Shown here: piece by piece, positions 9,020 to 17,689 of the stretch
How the letters are laid out: every line of letters begins with the position of its first letter
Numbering within the stretch: position 1 is the first letter of the stretch
NCBI GenBank assembly: GCA_937982565.1
Contig: CALJLN010000011.1
Coordinates: forward strand, 28,452-92,451
DNA from: UBA2421 sp002343075
GTDB taxonomy: Bacteria; Planctomycetota; Phycisphaerae; Tepidisphaerales; Tepidisphaeraceae
Length of the DNA: 64,000 bases
Reading direction: 5' to 3'
Position numbers and translations under genes: made by a program
Notes under the pieces: model-generated
The model's database searches: none
The model's input: only the letters and a program-made list of their open reading frames with translations
What the model was told of the DNA's origin: nothing

Positions 9020-10165
9020 ATGAAACCGCTCGAAGGCTTGCTGGTGCTCGATTTTTCGCTCTTTCTTGCCGGGCCGCTTTGCGCGCTGCGACTGGCCGAC
9101 CTGGGCGCAAGGGTGATCAAGATCGAACGCCCCGACGGCGGGGACTTGTGCCGGTCACTCTACATTTCCCCCACCGATATCGCCGGCGACAGCACGCTCT
9201 TTCACGCGATCAATCGAAACAAGGAATCATTCGCTGCAAATCTGAAAGACCCGACGACGCTCGAACAGATTCGCAAGCTCATATCCCGGGCCGATGTAAT
9301 GATCACCAACTTTCGGCCCGGCGTAATGGCGCGGCTGGGGCTGGACTTCCCCGCGATCAACAAAATTAACCCGCGGCTGGTTTATGGCAACATCAGCGGG
9401 TATGGCGACACAGGGCCTTGGGCCGACAAGCCCGGACAAGACTTGCTCGCGCAGGCACTGAGCGGGCTGATGTGGCTCAGCGGCGATGAAACGGGGGACA
9501 ATGCGCCTGTGCCGATGGGCCTCGCGGCTGCGGATATGTTTGCGGGGCATTTTCTTGCCGAGGGAATCCTGGCTTGCCTCGTCCGCAGGGGAATGACCGG
9601 TGCCGGAGGGTTGGTCGAAACCTCGCTGCTCGAATCTCTGCTCGATTTTCAATTTGAGGTGCTGACAACCTATCTTAACGACGGCAACCGACGGCCGGTA
9701 CGCAGCGCAATCGGAAATGGTCATGCTTATCTTGCGGCACCTTACGGCGTCTATCCCACCGCCGACGGGTGGCTTGCCCTGGCGATGAACCCGCTCGCCA
9801 AACTCGCCCCGCTGCTCGACATGCCGCAATTGGCGGCAATCTCGAAACAAGAGAGCTTCGACCGCCGCGACGCGATTAAGGCCGAGCTGGGAACGCAACT
9901 CAGAACCAAGACCACGGCGGCGTGGCTGGCGATTCTCGACCCGGCCGACATCTGGTGTGCTGAAGTGCTCGACTGGCCCAAATTGCTCGAAAGTGCGGCT
10001 TTTAAGGCACTAAACTGGACCTATCCGCTCGCGCATACTTCCGGTCACGCCATGACTGCGTGTCGGTCGCCCATCCGTATCGACGGCGGCACTCCCACCA
10101 GCGATCGTTCCGCGCCAACGATCGGACAGCACACAGCAGCCATTCAAGCCGAGTTTGCACTCTAG
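9020..10165 (+). CDS. CaiB/BaiF family III CoA-transferase
   Basis: A 381-residue class III CoA-transferase. MKPLEGLLVLDFSLFLAGP and LADLGARVIKIERPDGGD are the family hallmarks, with NRNKESFAANLKDP and FRPGVMARLGLD further on. The conserved catalytic Asp is expected in the GLAAADMFAGHF region. These enzymes move CoA between carboxylic acids. The ATG at 9020 is favoured because the family begins precisely there; the longer frame only adds unrelated residues. It overlaps slightly the longest possible form of the AraC regulator after it. With the MaoC hydratase nearby it suggests CoA-activation of a hydroxy acid, which is unproven. Confidence 0.88.
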   Translation: MKPLEGLLVLDFSLFLAGPLCALRLADLGARVIKIERPDGGDLCRSLYISPTDIAGDSTLFHAINRNKESFAANLKDPTTLEQIRKLISRADVMITNFRPGVMARLGLDFPAINKINPRLVYGNISGYGDTGPWADKPGQDLLAQALSGLMWLSGDETGDNAPVPMGLAAADMFAGHFLAEGILACLVRRGMTGAGGLVETSLLESLLDFQFEVLTTYLNDGNRRPVRSAIGNGHAYLAAPYGVYPTADGWLALAMNPLAKLAPLLDMPQLAAISKQESFDRRDAIKAELGTQLRTKTTAAWLAILDPADIWCAEVLDWPKLLESAAFKALNWTYPLAHTSGHAMTACRSPIRIDGGTPTSDRSAPTIGQHTAAIQAEFAL

Positions 10166-10217
10166 CAGCCCGGGCTTGCACGCGGCGGCGCAGCTTTGTA
10201 CTTTTCGGCCAACCATC

Positions 10218-10988
10218 ATGGCGCGCGACGACTTGCAATTTCTGTTCGGCCAGTTCGTGCCCCGCTGCCGTCATCGTATTGATAAGCACTTTGTTGATTA
10301 CAGCACGCTTCAATACATGGACGGGGGTTCGGTGCATTTGCACGTTGGCGACAGGGGGCATCGTCTCGTGGGCCGACAATTCTGGTCGTGCTTTTCCGGC
10401 CCGCGGTTTGCGTTTCATGTTGCGGCTCCGCAGGAGAGTTGGCCGCACCGCTACCTGGCATTTCGCGGCGGGCTACTCGATCGGTGGAAGCGAGATGGAC
10501 TTTTTCCCATCGCTCCTCAGCCGGCCCCGCCGGGGCAGGATTCTGCGGCGAGGTTTGATCTGTTGCTGGTGCTGGCACACCGCACCGATCCCTATTCTCG
10601 CCGGCGCGCGGTGTTGATGCTCGAACTCATGCTCACCGAGTTGGCCGAAGCGCGTGCAAACGGCCCGAAGGGCGGGAAGATCTCCGCTTCGCTCGCAGAG
10701 ATCGACCGAACGGAGGGGGCGATCGACATCGATGCATTGAGTGCCCGCGCCGGGCTATCGGCAAGATCGTTTCGCAGGCACTTTCGCGCCGCCACGGGCA
10801 CGACTGCGCGCGACGCGATCATCCACCGCCGCATCGACCGGGCCAGACGCCTGCTCGGCGAAACCAATTTGCCAATCAAGGTGATCGCTGAACAGCTCGG
10901 CTACAGCGACGTGTTCTTTTTTGGTCGTCAGTTTAAGAAGCACACCGGCGCGACGCCCGCTCTGTATCGGCGCAGTCGCGAGAGTTGA
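10218..10988 (+). CDS. AraC-family transcriptional regulator
   Basis: A 256-residue regulator from the ATG at 10218. The C-terminal about 100 residues hold two helix-turn-helix units: IDALSARAGLSARSFRRHFRAATG and the second around IKVIAEQLGYSDVFFFGRQFKKHTG, which is the AraC signature. The N-terminal part resembles a cupin-like ligand-sensing domain but is divergent. A longer TTG-initiated form from 10155 is possible and would overlap the CoA-transferase stop. As last gene of the oxidoreductase / amidohydrolase / CoA-transferase run it is the likely controller of that cluster and perhaps of the divergent maoC gene. Confidence 0.85.
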   Translation: MARDDLQFLFGQFVPRCRHRIDKHFVDYSTLQYMDGGSVHLHVGDRGHRLVGRQFWSCFSGPRFAFHVAAPQESWPHRYLAFRGGLLDRWKRDGLFPIAPQPAPPGQDSAARFDLLLVLAHRTDPYSRRRAVLMLELMLTELAEARANGPKGGKISASLAEIDRTEGAIDIDALSARAGLSARSFRRHFRAATGTTARDAIIHRRIDRARRLLGETNLPIKVIAEQLGYSDVFFFGRQFKKHTGATPALYRRSRES

Positions 10989-10997
10989 TCGAGTGAC

Positions 10998-12551
10998 CTA
11001 CGCCGCCACCCGCTGTGGGGGCTGTTGGACGGCGCAACGGTTCTTGCCCGACTTTTTGACAGCTTCCATGAGCATGGACGCCTTTTGCAGTTCCGCGGCG
11101 CAATCGGCGACGGGCGCGGGCGGGCTTACCCACTGCATGCCACAGCTAAACGTCAGGTTGAACGCCTTGCTGCCCACTTTGCAGGATTGCTGGCGGAACA
11201 CATGCTGTAGCGCCTCGACCGCTGCGGAGCGGGGTTGATCGGCTTCTACCACCATGACAAACGCAAACTGATCCTTGGCCAGACGCGCCGCAAGCCCACG
11301 TTTACCCACCACTTCCGACAGCGACTTGCCAACCGCACGAAGCGTTGCATCGCCGGCCGGCTGGCCGTGCTGTGCGTTGATCGATTTGAAGTCGTCAATG
11401 TCGGCCATGCCCAGCGCGGCGCTCGCACCGAGTGCACCCGCAAGCTTAAGAAGGTCCGCGGCGCGATCAAGGAAGGCCACGCGATCGAGCAACCCGGTAA
11501 GCGGGTCGACCCCGCCAACGGCCTTGGATTCGAGCTGGCTGATGCGCGTTTCCATCCAGCTCTCGGTGCGCACCGATTCGTCGATCACCTTGCTAAGGGT
11601 CCGCGCGACCGAATCGCACACATCGTGCATGAACGTGCGAAAGTTCCCGCTGTCGCTCGCACTGCTCTTGCCACCGACCGCGGCGATTATCTGCGTGAAC
11701 TCTTTCGTCAGCGACTCTTTCAGCGGCTTGATTTCGGCCACCATCTCAGGGTGTTCCAGCGCCAGTTGCCGGGCAAATCGCTCCCCAAAACCGGGTGTTT
11801 CACCGGTGGTGATGTGCGGCAGCGTTGCCGCAAGTCGCAGGCCCACTGCGATTTTCTCCAGTTCCGGCGGCAACGCCGGGCCGCTTTTCTCGTGATGGTC
11901 CTTGAAGATTGACTGATACACGTCAGGAAGCCCCAGCCGTTGCGCGATCAAAGCCGCAATCGCTGCATGCGACAGCCCAAACAGATCGCGCTCCCGCCCC
12001 GCCGCCGTCGCAGAATCCTGGTCGACGGCAAGCATCAGTTCCGTCGTCGCCGATGGATCACACGCAAGCATGACCGGAATGGCGATATCCTGCAGCAGGC
12101 CGCAGGTAAACGCGATTTCGTTAAGCTGCGGATCGCGCTGTGCCGTAAAGTGCCGCGCCACAATCGCCTTCAGCAGCGAGCTTTTCCAAAGTCCGTCGCG
12201 CTGGCTCGGGGGCAGATCGGCCCGGCTGTGAATCCCGGCGAGCGACGCGCCAAAGAGGACAGGCAAGAGTCTGTTCATCCCGATCAGCTGCGCCGCACGC
12301 GACACCCGATCGACACACTGGCTCGGATACGCGCGGTTGGCAAGTTGCAACAACCGCACTGAGAGTGAGGGGTCGATCAGTACCGCTTCGGTCAGATCGC
12401 CAAGCGTGCCGCCGCCGCGGTGCAATTCGAGGACGCGGATTGGCACGCGCTGCGTCGAAGGCAGCACGTCGAGCGACTCGATGAGCTTCTTCAGCAGCTC
12501 GTAGCGATGTGCCGAGCCTTTTGTCCGAAATTCAAGATTCGCAGGCCACAT
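10998..12551 (-). CDS. HDOD domain plus degenerate GGDEF protein
   Basis: A protein of about 517 residues. Roughly the first 280 residues are an HDOD domain (LIDPSLSVRLLQLANRA, then a long helical bundle). A coiled linker follows, then a GGDEF-like domain starting at DPLTGLLDRVAF. The position of the GGDEF signature reads AARLAKDQFAF, so the diguanylate cyclase active site is missing. It is likely a receptor or scaffold, not an enzyme. The first ATG giving MWPANLEF is used; a TTG at 12614 would add 21 residues. It ends ten bases from the AraC gene, tail to tail. Confidence 0.8.
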   Translation of the reverse strand: MWPANLEFRTKGSAHRYELLKKLIESLDVLPSTQRVPIRVLELHRGGGTLGDLTEAVLIDPSLSVRLLQLANRAYPSQCVDRVSRAAQLIGMNRLLPVLFGASLAGIHSRADLPPSQRDGLWKSSLLKAIVARHFTAQRDPQLNEIAFTCGLLQDIAIPVMLACDPSATTELMLAVDQDSATAAGRERDLFGLSHAAIAALIAQRLGLPDVYQSIFKDHHEKSGPALPPELEKIAVGLRLAATLPHITTGETPGFGERFARQLALEHPEMVAEIKPLKESLTKEFTQIIAAVGGKSSASDSGNFRTFMHDVCDSVARTLSKVIDESVRTESWMETRISQLESKAVGGVDPLTGLLDRVAFLDRAADLLKLAGALGASAALGMADIDDFKSINAQHGQPAGDATLRAVGKSLSEVVGKRGLAARLAKDQFAFVMVVEADQPRSAAVEALQHVFRQQSCKVGSKAFNLTFSCGMQWVSPPAPVADCAAELQKASMLMEAVKKSGKNRCAVQQPPQRVAA

Positions 12552-12721
12552 GGTTTGCCGGGTCACTGGCTGCACGCGCAGCACTCGTCCCGGCAATACA
12601 TCGGTATGATTCAATCGCTGTTTGCGGTAAGCGACAGTTTGTCGTCGAAAAACGGGTTATCGGTCGTACGAACTGTCGGCAGGCTTTCACAACTTCGCTC
12701 TGAAGGCGAGAATGCTCACCC

Positions 12722-13537
12722 ATGTTGCGATACATCAAGCGCGCTTTCTTCGCGACCATCCCTCTGCCGATTCTGGGCCGTGTGCCGGTGAATCTCATTT
12801 TTGTGACGCTCGTGTTTGCGGCGGGGTTTAATCGGGAGTGGCGGCCAATCTGGTTGTTCGGCGCCTGGATTGAGATGGCCTTTCTCTGGATTCTGGCCAA
12901 CAACACGCGATTTCAGAAGGCGGTCGATGCCGAGGCGCTCGCCAGGCTTCAAACCGACCCGCTGGCCCAGCGGCAGCATCTCACGAGCCAGCTCCTCCCG
13001 CCTGCGCGCAAGCGGATGGATCAGCTCAGTGCCAACTGCGCCAGCGCCCTGGATATCGCCCGGCGGAGCGGAATTGAGGAATACGTCCTTCAGAGCCAGC
13101 GCGACGGCCTCGACCGGCTTTCCTGGCTTTACCTCAAGCTGTTGTTGGCGCGACAAATGCTCGATACGCGCGACGCAGACACCACCGGTTCGCAGCTCCG
13201 CAGGCAGTTGACGCAGCTCGAGAACGACCTCGCCTCCCCCACGGTTGCCGAGAGTATTCGCGAGAGCAAACGTGAAACCATGCGCATCCTCAACCGCAGG
13301 CTCGAACTGCTCCAGCACCGCGGGCAGTCGCTGGCAGAGATTGATGCCGACCTGGCGCGCATCGAAGCGCAGGCATCGCTCGCGGTGGATAATGCGTCAC
13401 TCGGGCCGCAGTCGGAACACTCCACCAGCACCATTTCTCTCACTTCGGCCATGCTCGAGAATGATCTGTTTGGCGCATCGCAAGCGACGGTCGATTCGCT
13501 CGATCAACGCTATCAGGAGAGGTTGGAGCAACAATAA
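12722..13537 (+). CDS. Membrane-anchored coiled-coil protein of unknown function
   Basis: The 271-residue product has two hydrophobic stretches near the N-terminus (about residues 20-35 and 43-60), so it is probably held in the inner membrane with a large cytoplasmic part. From residue 70 on it is charged and strongly helical, with long Leu/Arg/Glu heptad-like runs (for example QLRRQLTQLENDLA and ILNRRLELLQHRGQSL). No catalytic motif is seen. It stands head to head with the HDOD-GGDEF gene, sharing a 170-bp promoter region, so the two may be co-regulated. I do not recognise a family. Confidence 0.7.
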   Translation: MLRYIKRAFFATIPLPILGRVPVNLIFVTLVFAAGFNREWRPIWLFGAWIEMAFLWILANNTRFQKAVDAEALARLQTDPLAQRQHLTSQLLPPARKRMDQLSANCASALDIARRSGIEEYVLQSQRDGLDRLSWLYLKLLLARQMLDTRDADTTGSQLRRQLTQLENDLASPTVAESIRESKRETMRILNRRLELLQHRGQSLAEIDADLARIEAQASLAVDNASLGPQSEHSTSTISLTSAMLENDLFGASQATVDSLDQRYQERLEQQ

Positions 13538-13560
13538 CCTGCGGGTAAGCTTCTGCTCAC

Positions 13561-14319
13561 ATGAGTACTTCAATCGCCTGTCAGCTATACACGCTTCGAG
13601 AGTTCCTCAAGACCCCCGCCGACATCGCCGCGACACTCGCGCGGGTGAAGCGGGCCGGCTTCGGGGCGGTGCAGCTCTCTGCTCTAGGCCCGATTGATCC
13701 AAAAGAGCTGGCCGGCATTCTAAACGGTGAGGGTCTGACCTGTTGCGCGACGCATGTCGGCCTGGAGCGGCTGCGCGACCAACCGCAGCAGGTGATCGAC
13801 GAACATGCGCTCTGGAATTGCCAGTATACGGCACTCGGCCATTTCAAAGCCGCCAGCGCCGCCGAATGGAAGAAGTTCGCCGCCGACTTCAGCGCCATCG
13901 CGGGGAAGTATGCATCGTCGCCGCTGCGCCTGGGCTACCATAATCACAACCACGAACTCGTGAAGTTTGATGGGAAGACCGCGCTGCAAATCATGCTTGA
14001 CGATTGCTCCAACGACGTATGGATGGAGATCGATACTTACTGGATCCAGGCCGGCGGCGGAGACCCTTGCGACTGGATTCGCCGCTGTGCGGGACGCATT
14101 CCGTGCGTGCATTTCAAAGACATGGCAGTCACCAACGACCGGCAGCAACTCATGGCCGAAGTCGGCGAAGGCAATCTCAACTGGCCGGGAATCCTCGCAG
14201 CGTGCCGGGAGGCAGGGGTCAAGTGGTACATCATCGAGCAAGACAACTGCAACGGACGAGACCCTTTTGAGAGTATCGCGATCAGCTTGCGAAATCTGAA
14301 AGGAATGGGGCTGACTTGA
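13561..14319 (+). CDS. Sugar phosphate isomerase/epimerase-like TIM barrel
   Basis: A 252-residue xylose-isomerase-like (AP endonuclease 2) barrel. Visible metal and active-site segments are YHNHNHEL, MEIDTYWIQAGG, CVHFKDM and WYIIEQDNC, which occur in this order in inosose dehydratases, hydroxypyruvate isomerase-like and sugar epimerase proteins. It is cytoplasmic with no signal peptide. It follows the coiled-coil protein by 23 bases on the same strand, but a functional link is not apparent. Substrate unknown. Confidence 0.85.
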   Translation: MSTSIACQLYTLREFLKTPADIAATLARVKRAGFGAVQLSALGPIDPKELAGILNGEGLTCCATHVGLERLRDQPQQVIDEHALWNCQYTALGHFKAASAAEWKKFAADFSAIAGKYASSPLRLGYHNHNHELVKFDGKTALQIMLDDCSNDVWMEIDTYWIQAGGGDPCDWIRRCAGRIPCVHFKDMAVTNDRQQLMAEVGEGNLNWPGILAACREAGVKWYIIEQDNCNGRDPFESIAISLRNLKGMGLT

Positions 14320-14410
14320 TTTAAGACGATTGTTCACCGCCGAGGCGCGGAGAATGCGGGCGAGACGCCGGCCGGAGCCTAAGCTCGGCGCTCCGTGTTT
14401 CTGGTGCGGC

Positions 14411-14602
14411 TTACTTCTTCAGGGCAACGCCCGCCTTGGTATCACCGGCACCCGCGCCGACACCCACCGGCTGCTGCTTGCTTTCCGGCACGCGGAACAG
14501 CGTTTGGCAGTGTTGGCATTTCACCAGCTTCCCGCGAATTTCGTCAGGAACAGCCAGAATCTTGCGGCAGCGGAGGTTGGGGCAGATAAGCTGACATGGC
14601 AT
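14411..14602 (-). CDS. Small MJ0042-like zinc-ribbon protein
   Basis: A 63-residue protein with CPNLRCRKILAVPDEIRGKLVKC and then a second CxxC (CQHC). The spacing and the phrase RGKLVKCQHCQTLFRVP match the zinc-ribbon found at the start of many planctomycete proteins (MJ0042 type). Here it stands alone, followed only by a Gly/Ala-rich tail. Function unknown; possibly protein-protein or nucleic-acid contact. Confidence 0.75.
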   Translation of the reverse strand: MPCQLICPNLRCRKILAVPDEIRGKLVKCQHCQTLFRVPESKQQPVGVGAGAGDTKAGVALKK

Positions 14603-14686
14603 GGCGATAACGTCTCCACAGGTGTTATCGGCGAGCGAGTTGCCCCGCTTGAATGATTGCGAGCCGCGATTCGACCTGCAGACGGG

Positions 14687-16300
14687 TCATTTCTTGTCAA
14701 TCGCAGCCGAAAATGCCGGCGGTAACGCCTGTAACTCAACCGCGGGCGCGTTCTTGAATGGGTTGTAGAGCGGGTCTCCTAATACCACGATCTTCCAACT
14801 CGTCATGGGAGCGGTGCGCCAGTACACCTCGGCCATGGTGAGCTTTCCCGTCAGCAACAGCGGCACATATTCATCCGCCAGCGGAAAGGCTGAAAGGTAT
14901 GGCTCGCTCACCGCGCCGAGCGTGTTGACCACGCCGGCGTGAAACATACTGGGTGTCCAAAGCCCCCCGCCGATGCCCCGAATCGCGACGGCGGTGTAAC
15001 TGGCCACATGAAACCCAACCGATCCGGTGACAAACATGCCCGGAAGATGCACTTTGTCCGGGTCATACCAACCACAATACACAGCAATATCTTTCAAGGA
15101 GTCATCGGCGATAAGCTTGTCGCTCTCATCAAAAATCACCGGCAAGGTACAATCGGCAGCGCGAAGAATCTCTCGCAGATTTCGCAGCGATTCGTCGTAG
15201 ATGCCGTAGCCATCGATCTGGCCGTCGGCCTTGCGCAGCGGAATGTTCCGCGAGTCGAGAACGATGTTGCCGCGCAAGCCGAGCTTTTCGGTAGCGATTC
15301 CCTCATCGATGCGCTTCCTGATGAGCGCTGCGCCGCCGGGGCCGTCAAGCCGCATGACCATGAGTGTAGCCGGTGCGGCTGCGGAGTCTTCGGCGTTGAA
15401 CCGGAGCGGGTTCCCCTGCCAGCGCGTTCGGCGGTACATCTTCCAGCGCACACACGCCAGTTCGCTGTCGACAGCGGCATCGGTCTGATCGTTACTCAGG
15501 TAATCCTGCTGCAACTCAAGAATCTGCATGTAAATGATCGCGCCGGCACGGCGACTGTCTTCCCGCAGCATCTGCCGTGCGTGCGCATCATGCATCCTGA
15601 CCGCGCCGGCGCGCAGCGCCTCGGCGATGGCTGCACGCGATTCGACCGCCGGAGACGTCGTAGGCGGCTCGGCAAGGTCGATCGGCTGGCGAATGTCAGC
15701 CAGCAGCGACTTCCATGCGCCCTCAATCGAACGCTTGCCGGGTGAGTCAGCCATCGCCTCGACGATCGGCTTGGCCCGCTCCGCGGCAAGGTGAACGCGG
15801 CGAACCGGATCGAGTCCCGCTGGGGGGGTAAAGCCCGGGTCGAGGTCGCGCGTCAGCCGTTCTGCCTTGTCTGCCGAGGCGTTCAACCGCAGCTGGGCGT
15901 CGGCGAGATGCGTCGCGATCAACTTTAGTTCGGCATCGATTGCCGGATTCGCTTCTTTTGGCCGCGGCGGAATGCGAAACGGCACGCCGAGGAAGGTCAC
16001 AATGCACTTCACATCGCCCGCGTACGCCGCCGACTGCAGCGCAACCCGAATTGGGTCGGCGATGTCTCTCTCATACTCGTCGATCGAGATTTCATTGCCG
16101 GTGGGCAAGTCAAGCTGGATAATCTGTGCCGGAGGAACCGCGCGAGCTCGCGCGTAATACGTCGCAAGCGCAACGCCGTCGGGGTCATTGCGATTGACCA
16201 CCAGCAGCAGGTTCTTCGGCAGCAACTCAGCCGAAGCCGGTGCCGCCAGCAGAACGGAGAGAAAGAGGGCAAAACCGATGCGATGGAGCAATGTCACCAC
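14687..16300 (-). CDS. TIGR03790-family secreted protein
   Basis: About 538 residues from the GTG at 16300. It opens with a signal peptide (LLHRIGFALFLSVLLAAPASA) directly followed by ELLPKNLLLVVNRNDPDG, then ATYYARARAVPPAQI. This is the characteristic start of TIGR03790 proteins, found mostly in planctomycetes and relatives. Later GTNI-like segments include FLGVPFRIPP, MVMRLDGPGG and VILGDPLYNP-like VVLGDPLYNPF near the end. The family's biochemical role is unknown; the fold looks caspase/gingipain-like in some members. The TTG-initiated longer frame (from 16372) would place 24 residues before the signal and is less likely. Confidence 0.78.
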   Translation of the reverse strand: MVTLLHRIGFALFLSVLLAAPASAELLPKNLLLVVNRNDPDGVALATYYARARAVPPAQIIQLDLPTGNEISIDEYERDIADPIRVALQSAAYAGDVKCIVTFLGVPFRIPPRPKEANPAIDAELKLIATHLADAQLRLNASADKAERLTRDLDPGFTPPAGLDPVRRVHLAAERAKPIVEAMADSPGKRSIEGAWKSLLADIRQPIDLAEPPTTSPAVESRAAIAEALRAGAVRMHDAHARQMLREDSRRAGAIIYMQILELQQDYLSNDQTDAAVDSELACVRWKMYRRTRWQGNPLRFNAEDSAAAPATLMVMRLDGPGGAALIRKRIDEGIATEKLGLRGNIVLDSRNIPLRKADGQIDGYGIYDESLRNLREILRAADCTLPVIFDESDKLIADDSLKDIAVYCGWYDPDKVHLPGMFVTGSVGFHVASYTAVAIRGIGGGLWTPSMFHAGVVNTLGAVSEPYLSAFPLADEYVPLLLTGKLTMAEVYWRTAPMTSWKIVVLGDPLYNPFKNAPAVELQALPPAFSAAIDKK

Positions 16301-16378
16301 CGATTCTACGCCCCAAGGCGAAGAAAGTTGCGAAAGTTCGTGGGCAGTTCGGTTTACTTTGCGGCGAAGCAACGACGG

Positions 16379-16666
16379 TTAAGCCGGCTTTTCTTCCTGC
16401 GGGGGCTGGTTCTTGAGGTGCGTTTCCAGCGCCTGCTCCACCATCGTGGAAAGCGACTTCAGTTCGCGAATGCCATCCATGTTACCCCACATCAGCACGC
16501 GATCGATGTGCCAGTTGCATCGCTCGAAGGTACAGCCTTCCATATGATAGAGCGCTTCGCGGAGCACGAGGGTGCAGCCGGAGAATGTGCAGTTGATAAA
16601 TGCCTGGCCAGAAATGTAGATGGTCTGGTTAGTAAAAGTCTGGCCGTCGTGCTTGGTCATGAACAT
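16379..16666 (-). CDS. Small hypothetical protein
   Basis: A 95-residue protein with a strong AAGGAG box nine bases before its ATG. The first half (QTIYISGQAFINCTFSGCTLVLREALYHMEGCTFERCNW) has short beta-type repeats ending in Cys/Phe, like a mini pentapeptide-type helix. The second half is helical. I do not recognise a family beyond that. It lies just upstream of the TIGR03790 gene on the same strand, so the two may share a transcript. Confidence 0.7.
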   Translation of the reverse strand: MFMTKHDGQTFTNQTIYISGQAFINCTFSGCTLVLREALYHMEGCTFERCNWHIDRVLMWGNMDGIRELKSLSTMVEQALETHLKNQPPQEEKPA

Positions 16667-16828
16667 GAAAAATTCTCCTTCGCAAATGCGCGAAGCCCGA
16701 TCCTGTCATGCTTCCGTCAGGTTGTCAAACCATCGGCAAGCCGGCTTTCGGGTCAAACCAACTGCGTTCCACGAAATTCGCGACCGATCCGGCTTTCATC
16801 GTGCGCCCGATTGGCTACAGTGACCCGC

Positions 16829-17665
16829 ATGAAGTGGCTGAAAATCGCCTTCATCGCCATCCCCGTCATCATCATCACGGCGGTGATGATTCTGTTCCTG
16901 CGGATCGATTCGATCGTGCGATCCACAGTCGAATCGCAGGCCGCCAAGCAGCTTTCTGTCCCGGCGAAGCTCGGTGCGGCGCGGGTCGGCATACTCAGCG
17001 GATATGTCAGCCTCTCCAATTTTGACCTCGGCTCTCCCACAGGTTTTGCCAGCCAGCAGATGTTTCAACTCGGTTCGGTCGATGCCAAGGTATCGTATTC
17101 CGAGCTTCGCCAAACCCCGATGCGCATCACGTCGATTGACATCAATAAGCCGACCCTGGTGCTCGAACAGCAGGCGATGCGATTCAATGTCAAGGCCTTC
17201 ATCGACCAACTGCCGCCATTCAGCGACGACTCGGAAACCGTGCGGATGATTATCGACGAGCTGCGCATCAGCGGAGCGAAGGTGCTTGTCCGGCCTGGCA
17301 TTCCGGGGCTGGCGGAGGAGATTCAGGTAAACGTGCCTTCGATTGACGTAAAAAACATCGGCACCGCCGACGGCGCAACCAACGGCGCGGCGATTAAGGA
17401 TGTGGTTATCACTGTCATCACCCAACTGGCCCGGTCGGCAGCCGAGTCGGACCAGATTCCACCGGAACTGCGCGACATTCTTAGGGGTGATGTGCAAGCC
17501 ATGATCGATGACAAACTAAAAGCCATCGGCGGGCAGTTGCATCAGGCGGCCGAGGACCTGCTGAAAGATCCCAGCCGAATCGAAGATGTCGGCAAAGATT
17601 TGGAGAAGGGGCTGAAAGACCTGGTTCCCAGGAAGCCAGCAAAAAATCCCGAGAAGGACAATTAA
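16829..17665 (+). CDS. AsmA-like membrane-anchored protein
   Basis: A 278-residue protein with one N-terminal membrane segment (FIAIPVIIITAVMILFLRI). It continues with VESQAAKQLSVPAKLG and GILSGYVSLSNFDLGSP, a layout seen in AsmA/DUF748-like envelope proteins that line the periplasm and help move lipids or assemble outer-membrane proteins. Residues 190-278 are helical and amphipathic, ending in a Lys/Pro-rich tail. The ATG at 16829 is the only start giving a clean membrane anchor; the longer open frame upstream is a shadow. Confidence 0.65.
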   Translation: MKWLKIAFIAIPVIIITAVMILFLRIDSIVRSTVESQAAKQLSVPAKLGAARVGILSGYVSLSNFDLGSPTGFASQQMFQLGSVDAKVSYSELRQTPMRITSIDINKPTLVLEQQAMRFNVKAFIDQLPPFSDDSETVRMIIDELRISGAKVLVRPGIPGLAEEIQVNVPSIDVKNIGTADGATNGAAIKDVVITVITQLARSAAESDQIPPELRDILRGDVQAMIDDKLKAIGGQLHQAAEDLLKDPSRIEDVGKDLEKGLKDLVPRKPAKNPEKDN

Positions 17666-17689
17666 CCGGCGCATCTTTTTCTTTGAGTC

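Noticed and set aside
10155..10217. Longer TTG start for the AraC regulator
   Set aside because: It overlaps the CoA-transferase gene and adds residues without domain content; the ATG at 10218 is preferred, though not proven.
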